Positions 9,429 to 18,820 of a stretch of 51,520 nucleotides of DNA are shown here, one piece after another (positions within the stretch are counted from its first letter, which is position 1; every line of letters begins with the position of its first letter). The translations under genes were made by a program, and so were the position numbers. Under the pieces are notes generated by a model that saw nothing but the letters and a program-made list of their open reading frames with translations, searched no databases and had not been told where the DNA came from. Origin of the DNA: Candidatus Stercoripulliclostridium merdipullorum (GTDB lineage Bacteria; Bacillota; Clostridia; Christensenellales; DTU072); assembly GCA_018713745.1 (NCBI GenBank), contig DVOH01000011.1:1-51520 (forward strand). The letters run 5' to 3'.

Positions 9429-10333
9429 GATTTGTATTGTAAGAAGAATTTGCACATTTCTTTGTTTGTGATCACCGATTGATTGTATTCGGGATACAAT
9501 ACGTTGAAAACATGCGTCAGACGGGGTTTTGCGTTTTTCTGCCAGCGGCGCATCTCGACGGGGACGCCCAAGGCTTTAAGCTTTGCCGAAAAGCGTTGCG
9601 ATTCTTTCAGCAGAAAATCCTGTTGGGAGGACATCAGATACGCGGGCGGAAAGCGGTCGTTGACGACATTATAAACTGAAGTAAACGGGAGATAAACGCT
9701 GTTGCGATAATCGGCATCGAGATAATACGAGCAAAAAGCTTTTGCAAGTCCGTTGCGCATTCGGACAAAACGGTCGATATCGTAGATGCCGCAGATCAGT
9801 CCGATCGCGCGGAAGCGGATAGGGGACTGTAAGCCGATTTTTTCACGCGCCTCGGGGCTTTCGGCAAGGGCGGCGGTAAGAGCGGCAAGGTGCGCGCCTG
9901 CCGAGTCGCCCGTAATAAAAACGTTGTCGAGATCGGCGCCGTAATCGGAGCCGTATTCCTTCAGCCATGACAAAGCGAGGTCAACGTCCTGAAGCTGTGC
10001 GGGAAAAGGTGCCTGATGAATCAGACGGTAGCTGACGTTGACAACGACGAATCCGTAGGAAGCGAGGGTCATGGCATAATTTTTGTTGAGATCCTTATCT
10101 CCGTAGATCCATGCGCCGCCATGGATATCGACGATAACGGGGAGATCTTCGGTGGCATCGGCGGGACGGTAAACGTCCAGCCACTGATAGGACGACCCGT
10201 CTTCGACATAGGGAATATTGCAAAACGTTTCGACGCCGACAGGCGGTTTTTGATCGGCAAGGCGGCGTTCGTCGTTGCGCTTCATCCGCGCGGGAATTCG
10301 CTCGCGGATCAGCCGCTGAAAAAATTGCATCAT
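9425..10333 (-). CDS. alpha/beta hydrolase (carboxylesterase/acetylhydrolase type)
   Basis: VDIHGGAWIYGDK oxyanion motif, GDSAGAHLA elbow. Confidence 0.88.
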   Translation of the reverse strand: MMQFFQRLIRERIPARMKRNDERRLADQKPPVGVETFCNIPYVEDGSSYQWLDVYRPADATEDLPVIVDIHGGAWIYGDKDLNKNYAMTLASYGFVVVNVSYRLIHQAPFPAQLQDVDLALSWLKEYGSDYGADLDNVFITGDSAGAHLAALTAALAESPEAREKIGLQSPIRFRAIGLICGIYDIDRFVRMRNGLAKAFCSYYLDADYRNSVYLPFTSVYNVVNDRFPPAYLMSSQQDFLLKESQRFSAKLKALGVPVEMRRWQKNAKPRLTHVFNVLYPEYNQSVITNKEMCKFFLQYKS

Positions 10334-10372
10334 GGTACTCCTGTCCCTTTTATCTTATGATAATTTTTGATT

Positions 10373-10401
10373 ATTATAGCACACGCGTAACGAGGTTGCA
10401 A
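10373..10401 (-). promoter_or_regulatory. promoter of alpha/beta hydrolase
   Basis: Minus strand TTGCAA-17 nt-TATAAT. Confidence 0.65.
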
Positions 10402-10480
10402 TCGAATTGCGCCTTCCTTGCAAAGAAAGCAGGCGTCCATCCCCGATTTTTCGACGATTGACTTTCCCCACGGAAAGCGG

Positions 10481-10509
10481 TTGATTTTTTTCGGCGCATC
10501 GTTTATAAT
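10481..10509 (+). promoter_or_regulatory. promoter of uracil permease
   Basis: TTGATT-17 nt-TATAAT. Confidence 0.65.
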
Positions 10510-10538
10510 GGTTGAAGATTATACGCAGGAGGGCATTT

Positions 10539-12056
10539 ATGCAAAAGGTCAATCTCAAAAAAATTCCGTTGACCCCCAAGGAACTGGTGTTCGGCTTCCA
10601 ACATATGTTTGCAATGCTTGGTGCAACCGTTCTCGTTCCCATTCTCAGCAATATGAGTATTTCGATGGCACTGTTGGCAGCCGGTATCGGCACGATAGTG
10701 TTTTATTTTATTACCAAAAAGAAAGTTCCCGTCTTTTTGGGCTCCAGTTTCGCGTTTTTGCCCGCTTTGCAGGCGATTCTCGGCAAAACCGATCCCGAAA
10801 CCGGTGCGTTCTTGCTCGAACGCTACGGCATCGAATGGCAGAACGCAATGGCTGCCGTTTGTATTTCGCTCGTGCTTGCGGGACTTGTTTACGTCGCGCT
10901 TGCCGTCGTTATTAAGACAGTCGGCGTTCAGAAAGTCAAAAAACTGTTCCCGCCCATCGTTGTCGGTCCCGTCATTATCATCATCGGTATGATTCTTGCT
11001 CCCAAGATGTTCTATAACAACATCATCGGACCCGCAATGTGGAACGGCGTCGACGCCTGGAAAGAATGGACGACCGCGATCGTCACCGCATTGGTCATCG
11101 TCATCGTCAATGCATACGCAAAGCCCAAGAGTTTCCTCAAAGTTATCCCCATCCTGCTCGGGTTTGCCGCAGGATATGTTTATGCGTTTGCCATCAGCTT
11201 CGCTCCCGGCGGATCCCTTCTTTCGTTTATCGTGCAGGAAAACGGAAAATTTGCCGCATTCGATCTCGGCAAAGCGTTCAGTGCCGATCGCATCATTCTG
11301 TTCCAGAACATCGGCAAAGAATTCAGCTTCTACAAAGGATTTGCCAATATGACGGGCGCAACCTTCGGGACTGCCGCATTGATGATCGTTCCGCTGGCAA
11401 TCGTTACGTTTATGGAACATCTCGGCGACATCAGCGCCAACAGCACGGTCTGCGGCAAAGACTTTATGGTTGACCCCGGACTGCACCGTACCGTTATGGG
11501 TGACGGTATCGCTACCGCTCTCAGCGGTTTGTTGGGCGGTCCTGCCAACACCACTTACGGCGAGAACACCGCAGTACTTGCCATCACCCAGAACTACAGC
11601 ACCAAAAATATCTTTATCGCTGCCTGCCTTGCCGCTGTTTTCGGTTTGTTTACGGTATTTGCCGACTTCCTTGCCACAATTCCCGCTGCCGTAATCGGCG
11701 GTGCGTCGATCATCCTGTTCGGTATGATTTCGGCAAGCGGTCTGCGCGCAATGGTCGAAGGCAAGGTTGACTTCGGCAACACCAAAAACCTGATGGTCGT
11801 ATCGATCACGCTTGCCATCGGATTGGGACTCGGCGCGATGAGTCTGGCAGGGGACGTCACTGGCAACGCCGCATTCAAAATCAAAGCGGGTGACGTCGAA
11901 ATTTCGCCCCTTGCAATCGCAACCGTACTGGCAATCGTTCTCAATCTGATCATTCCCGACAGCAAACCCCGCAACGAGGAAGAACTGGAAGGCAAAATCA
12001 ATCTGACCAGCGACGCCGTTGACGTCGAAGAAATTGCGAAAGAAGAAGAAAAATAA
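10539..12056 (+). CDS. uraA: uracil permease (NCS2 family)
   Basis: [47 protein letters not shown]2 signature; ATG at 10539 behind AGGAGGG. Confidence 0.93.
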   Translation: MQKVNLKKIPLTPKELVFGFQHMFAMLGATVLVPILSNMSISMALLAAGIGTIVFYFITKKKVPVFLGSSFAFLPALQAILGKTDPETGAFLLERYGIEWQNAMAAVCISLVLAGLVYVALAVVIKTVGVQKVKKLFPPIVVGPVIIIIGMILAPKMFYNNIIGPAMWNGVDAWKEWTTAIVTALVIVIVNAYAKPKSFLKVIPILLGFAAGYVYAFAISFAPGGSLLSFIVQENGKFAAFDLGKAFSADRIILFQNIGKEFSFYKGFANMTGATFGTAALMIVPLAIVTFMEHLGDISANSTVCGKDFMVDPGLHRTVMGDGIATALSGLLGGPANTTYGENTAVLAITQNYSTKNIFIAACLAAVFGLFTVFADFLATIPAAVIGGASIILFGMISASGLRAMVEGKVDFGNTKNLMVVSITLAIGLGLGAMSLAGDVTGNAAFKIKAGDVEISPLAIATVLAIVLNLIIPDSKPRNEEELEGKINLTSDAVDVEEIAKEEEK

Positions 12057-12066
12057 TTTAAACCCG

Positions 12067-12102
12067 AACCGTGCGTACGCTTGGCGTCCGCACGGTTTTT
12101 TT
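12067..12102 (+). terminator. intrinsic terminator between uraA and upp
   Basis: AACCGTGCG-T-ACGC-TTG-GCGT-C-CGCACGGTT + T run. Confidence 0.8.
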
Positions 12103-12114
12103 ACGGAGGCAAAC

Positions 12115-12753
12115 ATGAAGCAATACCCCAACGTAACGATTTTCGATCATCCGCTGATCAAACACAAGGTCGCAATTTTGAGAGACAAAAACACCAAGAC
12201 CAAAGAGTTCCGCGAACTGGTGGAAGAAATCACGACGCTGATGACTTATGAAGCGTTTAAGGACGTCCCGACGCGCACCGTCGAAGTCGAAACGCCTCTC
12301 GAAACTACCGAACAAACGATGGTATGTGAAAATTCCGTTGCCATTATTCCCGTTCTGCGTGCAGGACTCGGGATGGTCAACGGAGTCCATACGCTGTTTC
12401 CCACGGCTAAAGTCGGACATATCGGGATGTATCGGGACGAAGAAACGCTCGAACCCAAAGAGTATTATTGCAAACTTCCCGAAGGGATCGAAAGCCGCGT
12501 AGCGGTGATCCTCGACCCCATGCTGGCAACGGGCGGATCCGCCGTCGCCGCAATCGATATGCTCAAGAAAAAAGGATGCAAGCACATTAAGCTAATGTCT
12601 ATCATCGCGGCACCCGAAGGCATTAAAACGGTTGCCGAAACTTATCCCGACGTTAAAATCTATGTTTCGACCTGCGATCGCTGCCTCAACGAGCACGGCT
12701 ATATTCTTCCGGGACTCGGAGACGCAGGAGATCGATTGTTCGGTACAAAATAA
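12115..12753 (+). CDS. upp: uracil phosphoribosyltransferase
   Basis: [44 protein letters not shown] motif. Confidence 0.97.
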   Translation: MKQYPNVTIFDHPLIKHKVAILRDKNTKTKEFRELVEEITTLMTYEAFKDVPTRTVEVETPLETTEQTMVCENSVAIIPVLRAGLGMVNGVHTLFPTAKVGHIGMYRDEETLEPKEYYCKLPEGIESRVAVILDPMLATGGSAVAAIDMLKKKGCKHIKLMSIIAAPEGIKTVAETYPDVKIYVSTCDRCLNEHGYILPGLGDAGDRLFGTK

Positions 12754-12781
12754 AGATTTCTTGACAGTTGTCAAAAAAGCA

Positions 12782-12810
12782 TTGTCCTTCATCTCCCGAT
12801 GTGCTACAAT
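12782..12810 (+). promoter_or_regulatory. promoter of YitT family gene
   Basis: TTGTCC-17 nt-TACAAT; -10 sits in the loop of a 9-bp inverted repeat. Confidence 0.55.
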
Positions 12811-12829
12811 AGCCTCGGGAGATTTTGTT

Positions 12830-13786
12830 ATGAAAAAACTGCAGAAGAAAGCATCATATTATGTAGGATTTTACTTGTTGTTCAGCGCACTGTCATTTAT
12901 TCGCGCGTTGGCGACCTATATGTTTATCGTGCCCAATGCGTTTGCACCGGGTGGAATCGGCGGTATTGCCTCGTTGCTTTATAACATCGTGGGGCAATAC
13001 GACGTTCGGCTTGCCGAAACGGTTTTCAATCCCGCTGTTACGATTTTTGTTTTCAACGTGCCGCTCCTTATCCTTGCGCTGATCAAACTTAACAAGCAGT
13101 TTTTTATCAATACGACCATCGGCGTTCTGCAGTATTCTTTGTTTATGGCGTTGTTCAGCCTATGCAATTTTCCCGTGTTCCGCGGTATGGATTACGAGAG
13201 CGGCGTTATGTTTCTCGCCGCGCTTTCGGGCGGCGTGATTTCGGGGATTTCGCTGGGCGGTATGCTTTTGATGAACGGCAGCATGGGCGGTACCGATATT
13301 ATCGCCAAACTCGTTTATCTCAAAAATCCGATGATCAACGTTGCGTGGCATCTGTTTATTTTCGATTCGATCGTTGTCGTTGCCTCTGGTGTTATGGGGC
13401 TGATCGGTGCGCAGGGGGACGACTCTCCCACCGTTTTTATCAACGTGCTTTCTCCCATTTTGTACAGCTTTATCACGCTTTATGCCACCAGCAAAACCGC
13501 CGACATTATTACGACGGGCTTGCAGTCCAGTGTCGTGTTTAATATCGTGACCGAAAAGTATCAGGAAATTTCCGATATGATCGTGACCAAAATGCACCGC
13601 GGCGCAACGGTATTTCAAGGCGAAGGGGTGTTTACACATCAGAACCGCCATGTCGTCGTTTGCGTCGCAAAGCGCAAGCAGGTAGCGCAACTGAAAAAAG
13701 AAATCAAAGCCATCGATCCCAACGTGTTTATGTATATCACAAACGCGCGGGAAGTCAGCGGATTCGGCTTCCGCTCGGGGAACTGA
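12830..13786 (+). CDS. YitT family membrane protein
   Basis: Multi-TM N-terminus, GGIGGIASLLY, GGVISGISLGGMLLMNGSMGGTDIIAKLVY, C-terminal DUF2179-like domain; ORF-track start (12632) is too early, ATG at 12830. Confidence 0.9.
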   Translation: MKKLQKKASYYVGFYLLFSALSFIRALATYMFIVPNAFAPGGIGGIASLLYNIVGQYDVRLAETVFNPAVTIFVFNVPLLILALIKLNKQFFINTTIGVLQYSLFMALFSLCNFPVFRGMDYESGVMFLAALSGGVISGISLGGMLLMNGSMGGTDIIAKLVYLKNPMINVAWHLFIFDSIVVVASGVMGLIGAQGDDSPTVFINVLSPILYSFITLYATSKTADIITTGLQSSVVFNIVTEKYQEISDMIVTKMHRGATVFQGEGVFTHQNRHVVVCVAKRKQVAQLKKEIKAIDPNVFMYITNAREVSGFGFRSGN

Positions 13787-13787
13787 T

Positions 13788-14225
13788 ATGAAGCATCTCA
13801 ATTTTTTGCAGTATCGATTGGAAAACGTGGATTTTCGCGTCGTCGAAGAAAATTTGTCGGGTGTCAAATTTGCGGCGACACCGCGCCTGACGGCACAATG
13901 CGCGCGACGCGGCAATCAATATCTGGTCAAAATGACCGTCGAAATCGAAAATGACGGAAAATCGAACGTTATGCCGTTCGATCTGAAAGTGACGGCTGCC
14001 TGTACGTTTCATATCGTTGCCGACGCCGACGTCGAAACGCTTCGGCTCGAGGCAAGCGAATTTGTTTATCCCTACCTGCGCGCGTCGGTAACTTCGATCG
14101 TAACCGCTGCCAATTTTCCGCCGCATTTTCTGCCGCCTGTCGATTTCGGCAAGGTGATTCGCGGTGCAGAACCCAAAGAAAGCGGAGGGTCCGTAATCGT
14201 CCGACCGTTGGTCGATCTCGATTAA
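13788..14225 (+). CDS. SecB-like protein-export chaperone family protein
   Basis: FVYPYLRASVTSIVTAANFPPHFLPPVDF matches the SecB C-terminal signature (YPYxR...PPxxLPPxxF). Confidence 0.7.
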   Translation: MKHLNFLQYRLENVDFRVVEENLSGVKFAATPRLTAQCARRGNQYLVKMTVEIENDGKSNVMPFDLKVTAACTFHIVADADVETLRLEASEFVYPYLRASVTSIVTAANFPPHFLPPVDFGKVIRGAEPKESGGSVIVRPLVDLD

Positions 14226-14243
14226 TGAATCAACCGATATCGT

Positions 14244-14268
14244 GCGCGCCGATGTGCGCGCTTTTTAT
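14244..14268 (+). terminator. intrinsic terminator
   Basis: GCGCGC-CGATGT-GCGCGC + TTTTTATTT. Confidence 0.65.
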
Positions 14269-14301
14269 TTGAAAGCATTCCCTGTTTTCCGGAAAAATAT
14301 C

Positions 14302-14330
14302 TTGACATTCCAACTTAATGGAAATATAAT
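14302..14330 (+). promoter_or_regulatory. consensus sigma-A promoter of giant surface protein
   Basis: TTGACA-17 nt-TATAAT, perfect consensus; spacer contains TTCCA-N6-TGGAA. Confidence 0.85.
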
Positions 14331-14389
14331 AAATCTATATAGTGCTGTAATTCTTGTGAATTATGATGGCTCGTTTTGGGAGGATGGTA

Positions 14390-17300
14390 ATGAGACAGAA
14401 GCGTTGTAGCGCAGCAAAGTTGGTTTTAATCGGAATTTTTGCTGTCGCATGGATCATAGGAGGGGTGTTCGGTGTTTCTTCGCTTGCTTCCGCAGCGCCT
14501 CAGACAATTATGATTGATTTTCATGACAGCGCATATTATATCGGGGAAGTTCCTTATGAAAATCTTAACGATGCTATTGCAACGGCAGCAGACGGCGATA
14601 CGGTTAAGTTGAATTTGGAAGACCATGTTGTTCAAAATCAATCGATAAAAATCACGCAAGATATTACGCTGTCCGGTACTTTGACCACGGCGGTTCTCGA
14701 GGATGAGGACGGAATCGTCATTGAAGGCAACGTGACCTTTTCCGATTTAACCTTCCGATCCGGACATCTGATCCCGACTATAAGTGCCGTTACGGTTCGA
14801 CCCGGCGGCAAATTAACCGTTTCGGGCGGTTTGTTTTCGATTGCGGCGGGAATCGCTATCTCTGCAGATGGCGCCGTTATCTTAACCGACGGAGCGTCGG
14901 TACAACTTGAAGGAAACGGCACAATAGGTATCGTTACGGACGAATCCGCAACGGTAACGATTTCGGAATCCTCGATTGTTAACAAAGACGGTCAATATCA
15001 GATGCCCGTAGTCGTTCACTCCGGGAAGGCTATGCTGGAAAGCGGTTTGATTGAGATGGATGATACTGACTTTGTCCGTGTCAGAGAAGGCGCAGCTTTA
15101 GAAGTAATGCCCGGTTTTATGTTCGCTTCGGCGACATTGCGCAGAAACGGGCGCGCCGTTAACGAGGAAGGAAAATTCTATAACGGCATCCTGCCCGGTA
15201 TAAAAGGCGATTTGGATTTTGACGGGAATTTTGTGCTAAGAGACAGGTTTGAAGCATACCCGAGTCAAAAAACGGATTTTTATAATTATTACGGTTTGTT
15301 AGATCCGATTGTTGAGTCTGTCGAACTTCTCGAGGGAACCCCGCTTGTGTATGACTATCTGAAGCCGTCCGATCTCAAAGTAACTCTAAGCGGATATGCG
15401 GCTACACTGCATTTGGATTATACGGTAAACTGGGAAGGAGGCGATCGTTTCGGATTAAGCGGAAGCTATCGTTACACATTGGAATTCCGTCCGTCGCCTG
15501 AATCTCCCGAAGGGGTGATTGCCGATACCATCTTTCCTTATACATCCGAGATGGAACTGGAAATCGAACGTGCAGAATTGCGTTTTGAGAGATTGCCTGA
15601 ACTTTCGGACTCGGTGCGCAGAATGTATTTAGTTCCGATCGACGGTTCTGATCTCGAAGGTGCGGTCGTGTATGCCAAACGCGGTCCGGGAGAAGAGGAC
15701 TGGGGAACGCAGCCGATTGCAGGGTCGTTGCGTTTTGTCGAAGATACCTATTTACGAACCGGTACGCAACTTTATGAAATACAGTTTATACCGCAAGCCG
15801 AGGAATGTTATTTGTCCACTACCGGAACCATTACGATTGCAGACGTGGCAAAAAAGGACGATTACGCACAGGCTGAGCATTTTATGCCGCAATCGCTTAT
15901 TTACGGTCAAACAGTAGGGGAATCGCAAGTGAAAATCGACCAAAGCATCGAGTCTTTGATCGATGCCGAGGCTTCGGCTTGGCAGAAAGAAATTACGGAC
16001 CGTATGCCTACCGTCGCGGAAAGCGGAACGGCTTATCCGTATCATGTGGTTCCCTCCGATCCCGCAAATTATGCCGAACTCGATTTTGACCTGCCCGTTG
16101 TGATCGGTCATAAAAATATCGATCTGGAATGGGTTTTGCCCGACTCCACGGTTTGGAAATACCGGAGTCATCAAATTATTGAGCGTTATGGCTTTACGGA
16201 AGAAGGCGGTGAGTTTGCATACGGCTACCGATTTGCCGACGTATCGCAATTTGTAGGAGATGACCTTGCGTCGGTATCTCCGGATGACTACAAGGAAACG
16301 TTGACTTTGCCCGACGGGAAAGCCTCTGCCGCAGGGACTCATCAATTATACTATTTTACGCGAGAAAGGGGAAACTATCGTTATCAAATGCAGGGAGATA
16401 ACTTCTTTACCGTCACGATCGAAAAGGGAGATCTTCTTTTAAGCGGTACCATGCGCTATGATGCGACTCTGCCTTTATATTATTATGATTCGGTTACGGT
16501 CGGGCGCCTGAATCCGATTGATATTACGGTTGCTTTATCGGATGACGACTTTGATCCTGCTTCGGCAAATCTTGCGGTAGACTACCGGTTTGCAGACGAA
16601 GCGGCACATTTGTCGGTCGGAAGTAACGAGGTCGGTTGGCTGATGATTCCGCAGGACTCGAGTTATAATATCATCTCGGGTACTGTTACAGTCGCAAACG
16701 TTTTGGCAAGACCCATTGAATCGGTAGCGTTTCATTATATTCAAGAAATTGAGTACGGCATAGCCTACAATCAGCTGCAACTCAAAGCCGTTTGGAATTT
16801 AGACGAACAATATATTAAACTCCTTAATCTCCCTGTCGTAACGATCATATCCACAGGATATCCGGAGGTTGCGACTACTTCGTTTAATGTTCGCATTGCG
16901 ATGAACGCAGACGATCAGCATAATTTCGAATTCACCGGGCCAACCGAATATAGTTTGCGGCTGAAAGTCAATCCGGCGCCGCTTAAGCTTCAGTTGGCAG
17001 AGTCCAACACCAATTTATATTACGGTGATCTGCAGACATCGTTTGCGGCTTATGCCGACAGCAAAGGACTTTTGAAGCTCGATGAACGGATTTTAGCTCA
17101 GTACCTGAAAGCGGATGATACCGTAGAAGAAATTTTGGCAGAACTGAATGCGGTTCCGGAATTTGACGCGTTATTGGAAGGGGATCCGAGCAAGGTATCG
17201 GTGGGAGAATACCGTTACGGTGTCCGCGTAAAGTCGCTGCGCAATTATCAGCTCGATGCGATGGTGTTGAACGCCAAGTTGATCATAGTAAAAGCTAAAG

Positions 17301-18349
17301 ATCCGCTGGAAATTTCCTTGTCGTTCGACGGCATTCGCTATTTGCCGGGGGAAGCGTTCCGCTATACCGTTAAGTATAAAGGATTTTTGTATAACGATAA
17401 ACCTGAGACCGTTTTTTCGAAGTTGCCGGTGATCGAAAAAACCTCCATCGGAGAAAGCGGTTATTACGATTTGCAGGCAACGTCGGAAACCCCTAAAAAC
17501 TATAACGTAAAGTATACCAAGCATCAGGTTATTGTGATGCGGACTGAGTTTAGCGGGGAAGATTGGTATATCAAGGGCGTTGCGGTGGAACCCGATATCG
17601 ACCTGACTTTAGAAGTTGTGAAAAGAAGCGAATCAACCGGTTTGTATCGGGAAAACGAACTGGAATTTGCAAAATTCAAAAAGACCACAACGTTAGCCCA
17701 TAATTATAAAGCGACCATCATTTATCGTCTGATTTTGAGTAAAAAAAGCGATTATAATCGTTTCGAAAACATGGAAATCGGAGTGATGGCTCCCGTCCCG
17801 GAAAAAGGCCCCTTATTGTTCAGTTATTATTATCAAGATCCGGCAGACAAATATCAAGCAGTTCGGCAGGCAAACAACGGATTCACCATACTGAATATCG
17901 ACAAATTGGATCACAACGGTTATTTTGTATTGTATGCACAAAAGGAGTTAATAGACTATTGGTATTTCTTTGTGATCGGAGTAGTGTGTTTGTTGATCAT
18001 TATCATTGCAGCACTCATTGCAGCAAAACAATACAGGATTCTCCTTGCCGCCGAAGAAGCCGCCAGAATCGCGGCAGAGCGTAATGCGATTGTAGAAGAA
18101 ATCGAGGAAATCATCGGGTATCTCGATCCCGTTCTTTACGATACGCATGTTCGTTACGATGAGGACGCAACGGTAGCCGCTGTTTTGAAAGAACTGAAAC
18201 CGTATCCGCCCGAACACGAACGCTTTGTCCGTAAGACGGTCAAAAAATACAACCGAGAGCGGAGGAAGATGATGGAGCGCCAAATTAAAGAAGCAGCAAT
18301 CCGCTTTCGCGCCCAACATACGCCAGATAAAAATATAAAACTCAAATAA
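14390..18349 (+). CDS. giant cell-surface protein: signal peptide, beta-helix-like N-region, MBG/Ig-like modules, C-terminal TM and about 100 aa charged cytoplasmic tail
   Basis: GGGAGG RBS 6 nt before ATG 14390 (M10 of ORF); LVLIGIFAVAWIIGGVFGVSSLASAAP signal; WYFFVIGVVCLLIIIIAALIAAKQYR TM near C-terminus. Confidence 0.8.
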   Translation: MRQKRCSAAKLVLIGIFAVAWIIGGVFGVSSLASAAPQTIMIDFHDSAYYIGEVPYENLNDAIATAADGDTVKLNLEDHVVQNQSIKITQDITLSGTLTTAVLEDEDGIVIEGNVTFSDLTFRSGHLIPTISAVTVRPGGKLTVSGGLFSIAAGIAISADGAVILTDGASVQLEGNGTIGIVTDESATVTISESSIVNKDGQYQMPVVVHSGKAMLESGLIEMDDTDFVRVREGAALEVMPGFMFASATLRRNGRAVNEEGKFYNGILPGIKGDLDFDGNFVLRDRFEAYPSQKTDFYNYYGLLDPIVESVELLEGTPLVYDYLKPSDLKVTLSGYAATLHLDYTVNWEGGDRFGLSGSYRYTLEFRPSPESPEGVIADTIFPYTSEMELEIERAELRFERLPELSDSVRRMYLVPIDGSDLEGAVVYAKRGPGEEDWGTQPIAGSLRFVEDTYLRTGTQLYEIQFIPQAEECYLSTTGTITIADVAKKDDYAQAEHFMPQSLIYGQTVGESQVKIDQSIESLIDAEASAWQKEITDRMPTVAESGTAYPYHVVPSDPANYAELDFDLPVVIGHKNIDLEWVLPDSTVWKYRSHQIIERYGFTEEGGEFAYGYRFADVSQFVGDDLASVSPDDYKETLTLPDGKASAAGTHQLYYFTRERGNYRYQMQGDNFFTVTIEKGDLLLSGTMRYDATLPLYYYDSVTVGRLNPIDITVALSDDDFDPASANLAVDYRFADEAAHLSVGSNEVGWLMIPQDSSYNIISGTVTVANVLARPIESVAFHYIQEIEYGIAYNQLQLKAVWNLDEQYIKLLNLPVVTIISTGYPEVATTSFNVRIAMNADDQHNFEFTGPTEYSLRLKVNPAPLKLQLAESNTNLYYGDLQTSFAAYADSKGLLKLDERILAQYLKADDTVEEILAELNAVPEFDALLEGDPSKVSVGEYRYGVRVKSLRNYQLDAMVLNAKLIIVKAKDPLEISLSFDGIRYLPGEAFRYTVKYKGFLYNDKPETVFSKLPVIEKTSIGESGYYDLQATSETPKNYNVKYTKHQVIVMRTEFSGEDWYIKGVAVEPDIDLTLEVVKRSESTGLYRENELEFAKFKKTTTLAHNYKATIIYRLILSKKSDYNRFENMEIGVMAPVPEKGPLLFSYYYQDPADKYQAVRQANNGFTILNIDKLDHNGYFVLYAQKELIDYWYFFVIGVVCLLIIIIAALIAAKQYRILLAAEEAARIAAERNAIVEEIEEIIGYLDPVLYDTHVRYDEDATVAAVLKELKPYPPEHERFVRKTVKKYNRERRKMMERQIKEAAIRFRAQHTPDKNIKLK

Positions 18350-18375
18350 CCGAAAAACAAATCAAATCGGATAAC

Positions 18376-18405
18376 GAAAACACGCTTGATTCAAGCGTGT
18401 TTTTT
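18376..18405. terminator. bidirectional terminator
   Basis: AAAACACGCTTGATTCAAGCGTGTTTTT between convergent genes. Confidence 0.75.
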
Positions 18406-18406
18406 A

Positions 18407-18610
18407 TTAATCTTCCTTTCCTGCCAAATAGTCGAGACTGACGTCAAAAAAAGTTGCGACGGAAATTAAATTCGACAGGGTAGGCTCACATTGGTTGCGT
18501 TCCCACAAGCTGATAATCGATTTGCCGACTTTCAGTTCTTTTGCCAAAGCCACTTGTCCCAAACCGCGCTCCAACCGTAAATCTTTTAAACGCTCGCCGA
18601 ATGTTGTCAT
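18407..18610 (-). CDS. Xre-family HTH transcriptional regulator (67 aa)
   Basis: MTTFGERLKDLRLERGLGQVALAKELKVGKSIISLWERNQCEPTLSNLISVATFFDVSLDYLAG: classic HTH_3. Confidence 0.92.
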   Translation of the reverse strand: MTTFGERLKDLRLERGLGQVALAKELKVGKSIISLWERNQCEPTLSNLISVATFFDVSLDYLAGKED

Positions 18611-18679
18611 AATGCACCTTCTTATCTTTGCATTTTGTCCGCTCCTTTTTTATTCTATTGGTTCAAATGTACAAAAGTC

Positions 18680-18707
18680 ACGACATCCCACAAAGTTGGA
18701 ATATAAT
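18680..18707 (+). promoter_or_regulatory. putative promoter upstream of second MATE gene
   Basis: ACGACA-16 nt-TATAAT; spacer contains TCCCA-N6-TGGAA. Confidence 0.5.
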
Positions 18708-18820
18708 TATTATGCCCAATCAATGTGAAAACGGTGTGTTTTATCCGTTAAAACCATTTGTATAGTTTAGGAGGCGGAAGCCTATCGTATAGCTTTTCCG
18801 TTTGTCATAATAATATAAGT

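Noticed and set aside
10503-12131. 542-aa antisense ORF opposite uraA, and similar long antisense ORFs (25002-26432 +, 26487-27917 +, 36689-37801 +, 34748-35821 -)
   Set aside because: They lie wholly opposite confidently identified genes, have low-complexity shadow-frame composition (D/G/N/R-rich), no RBS and no recognisable motifs; typical GC-skewed antisense shadows
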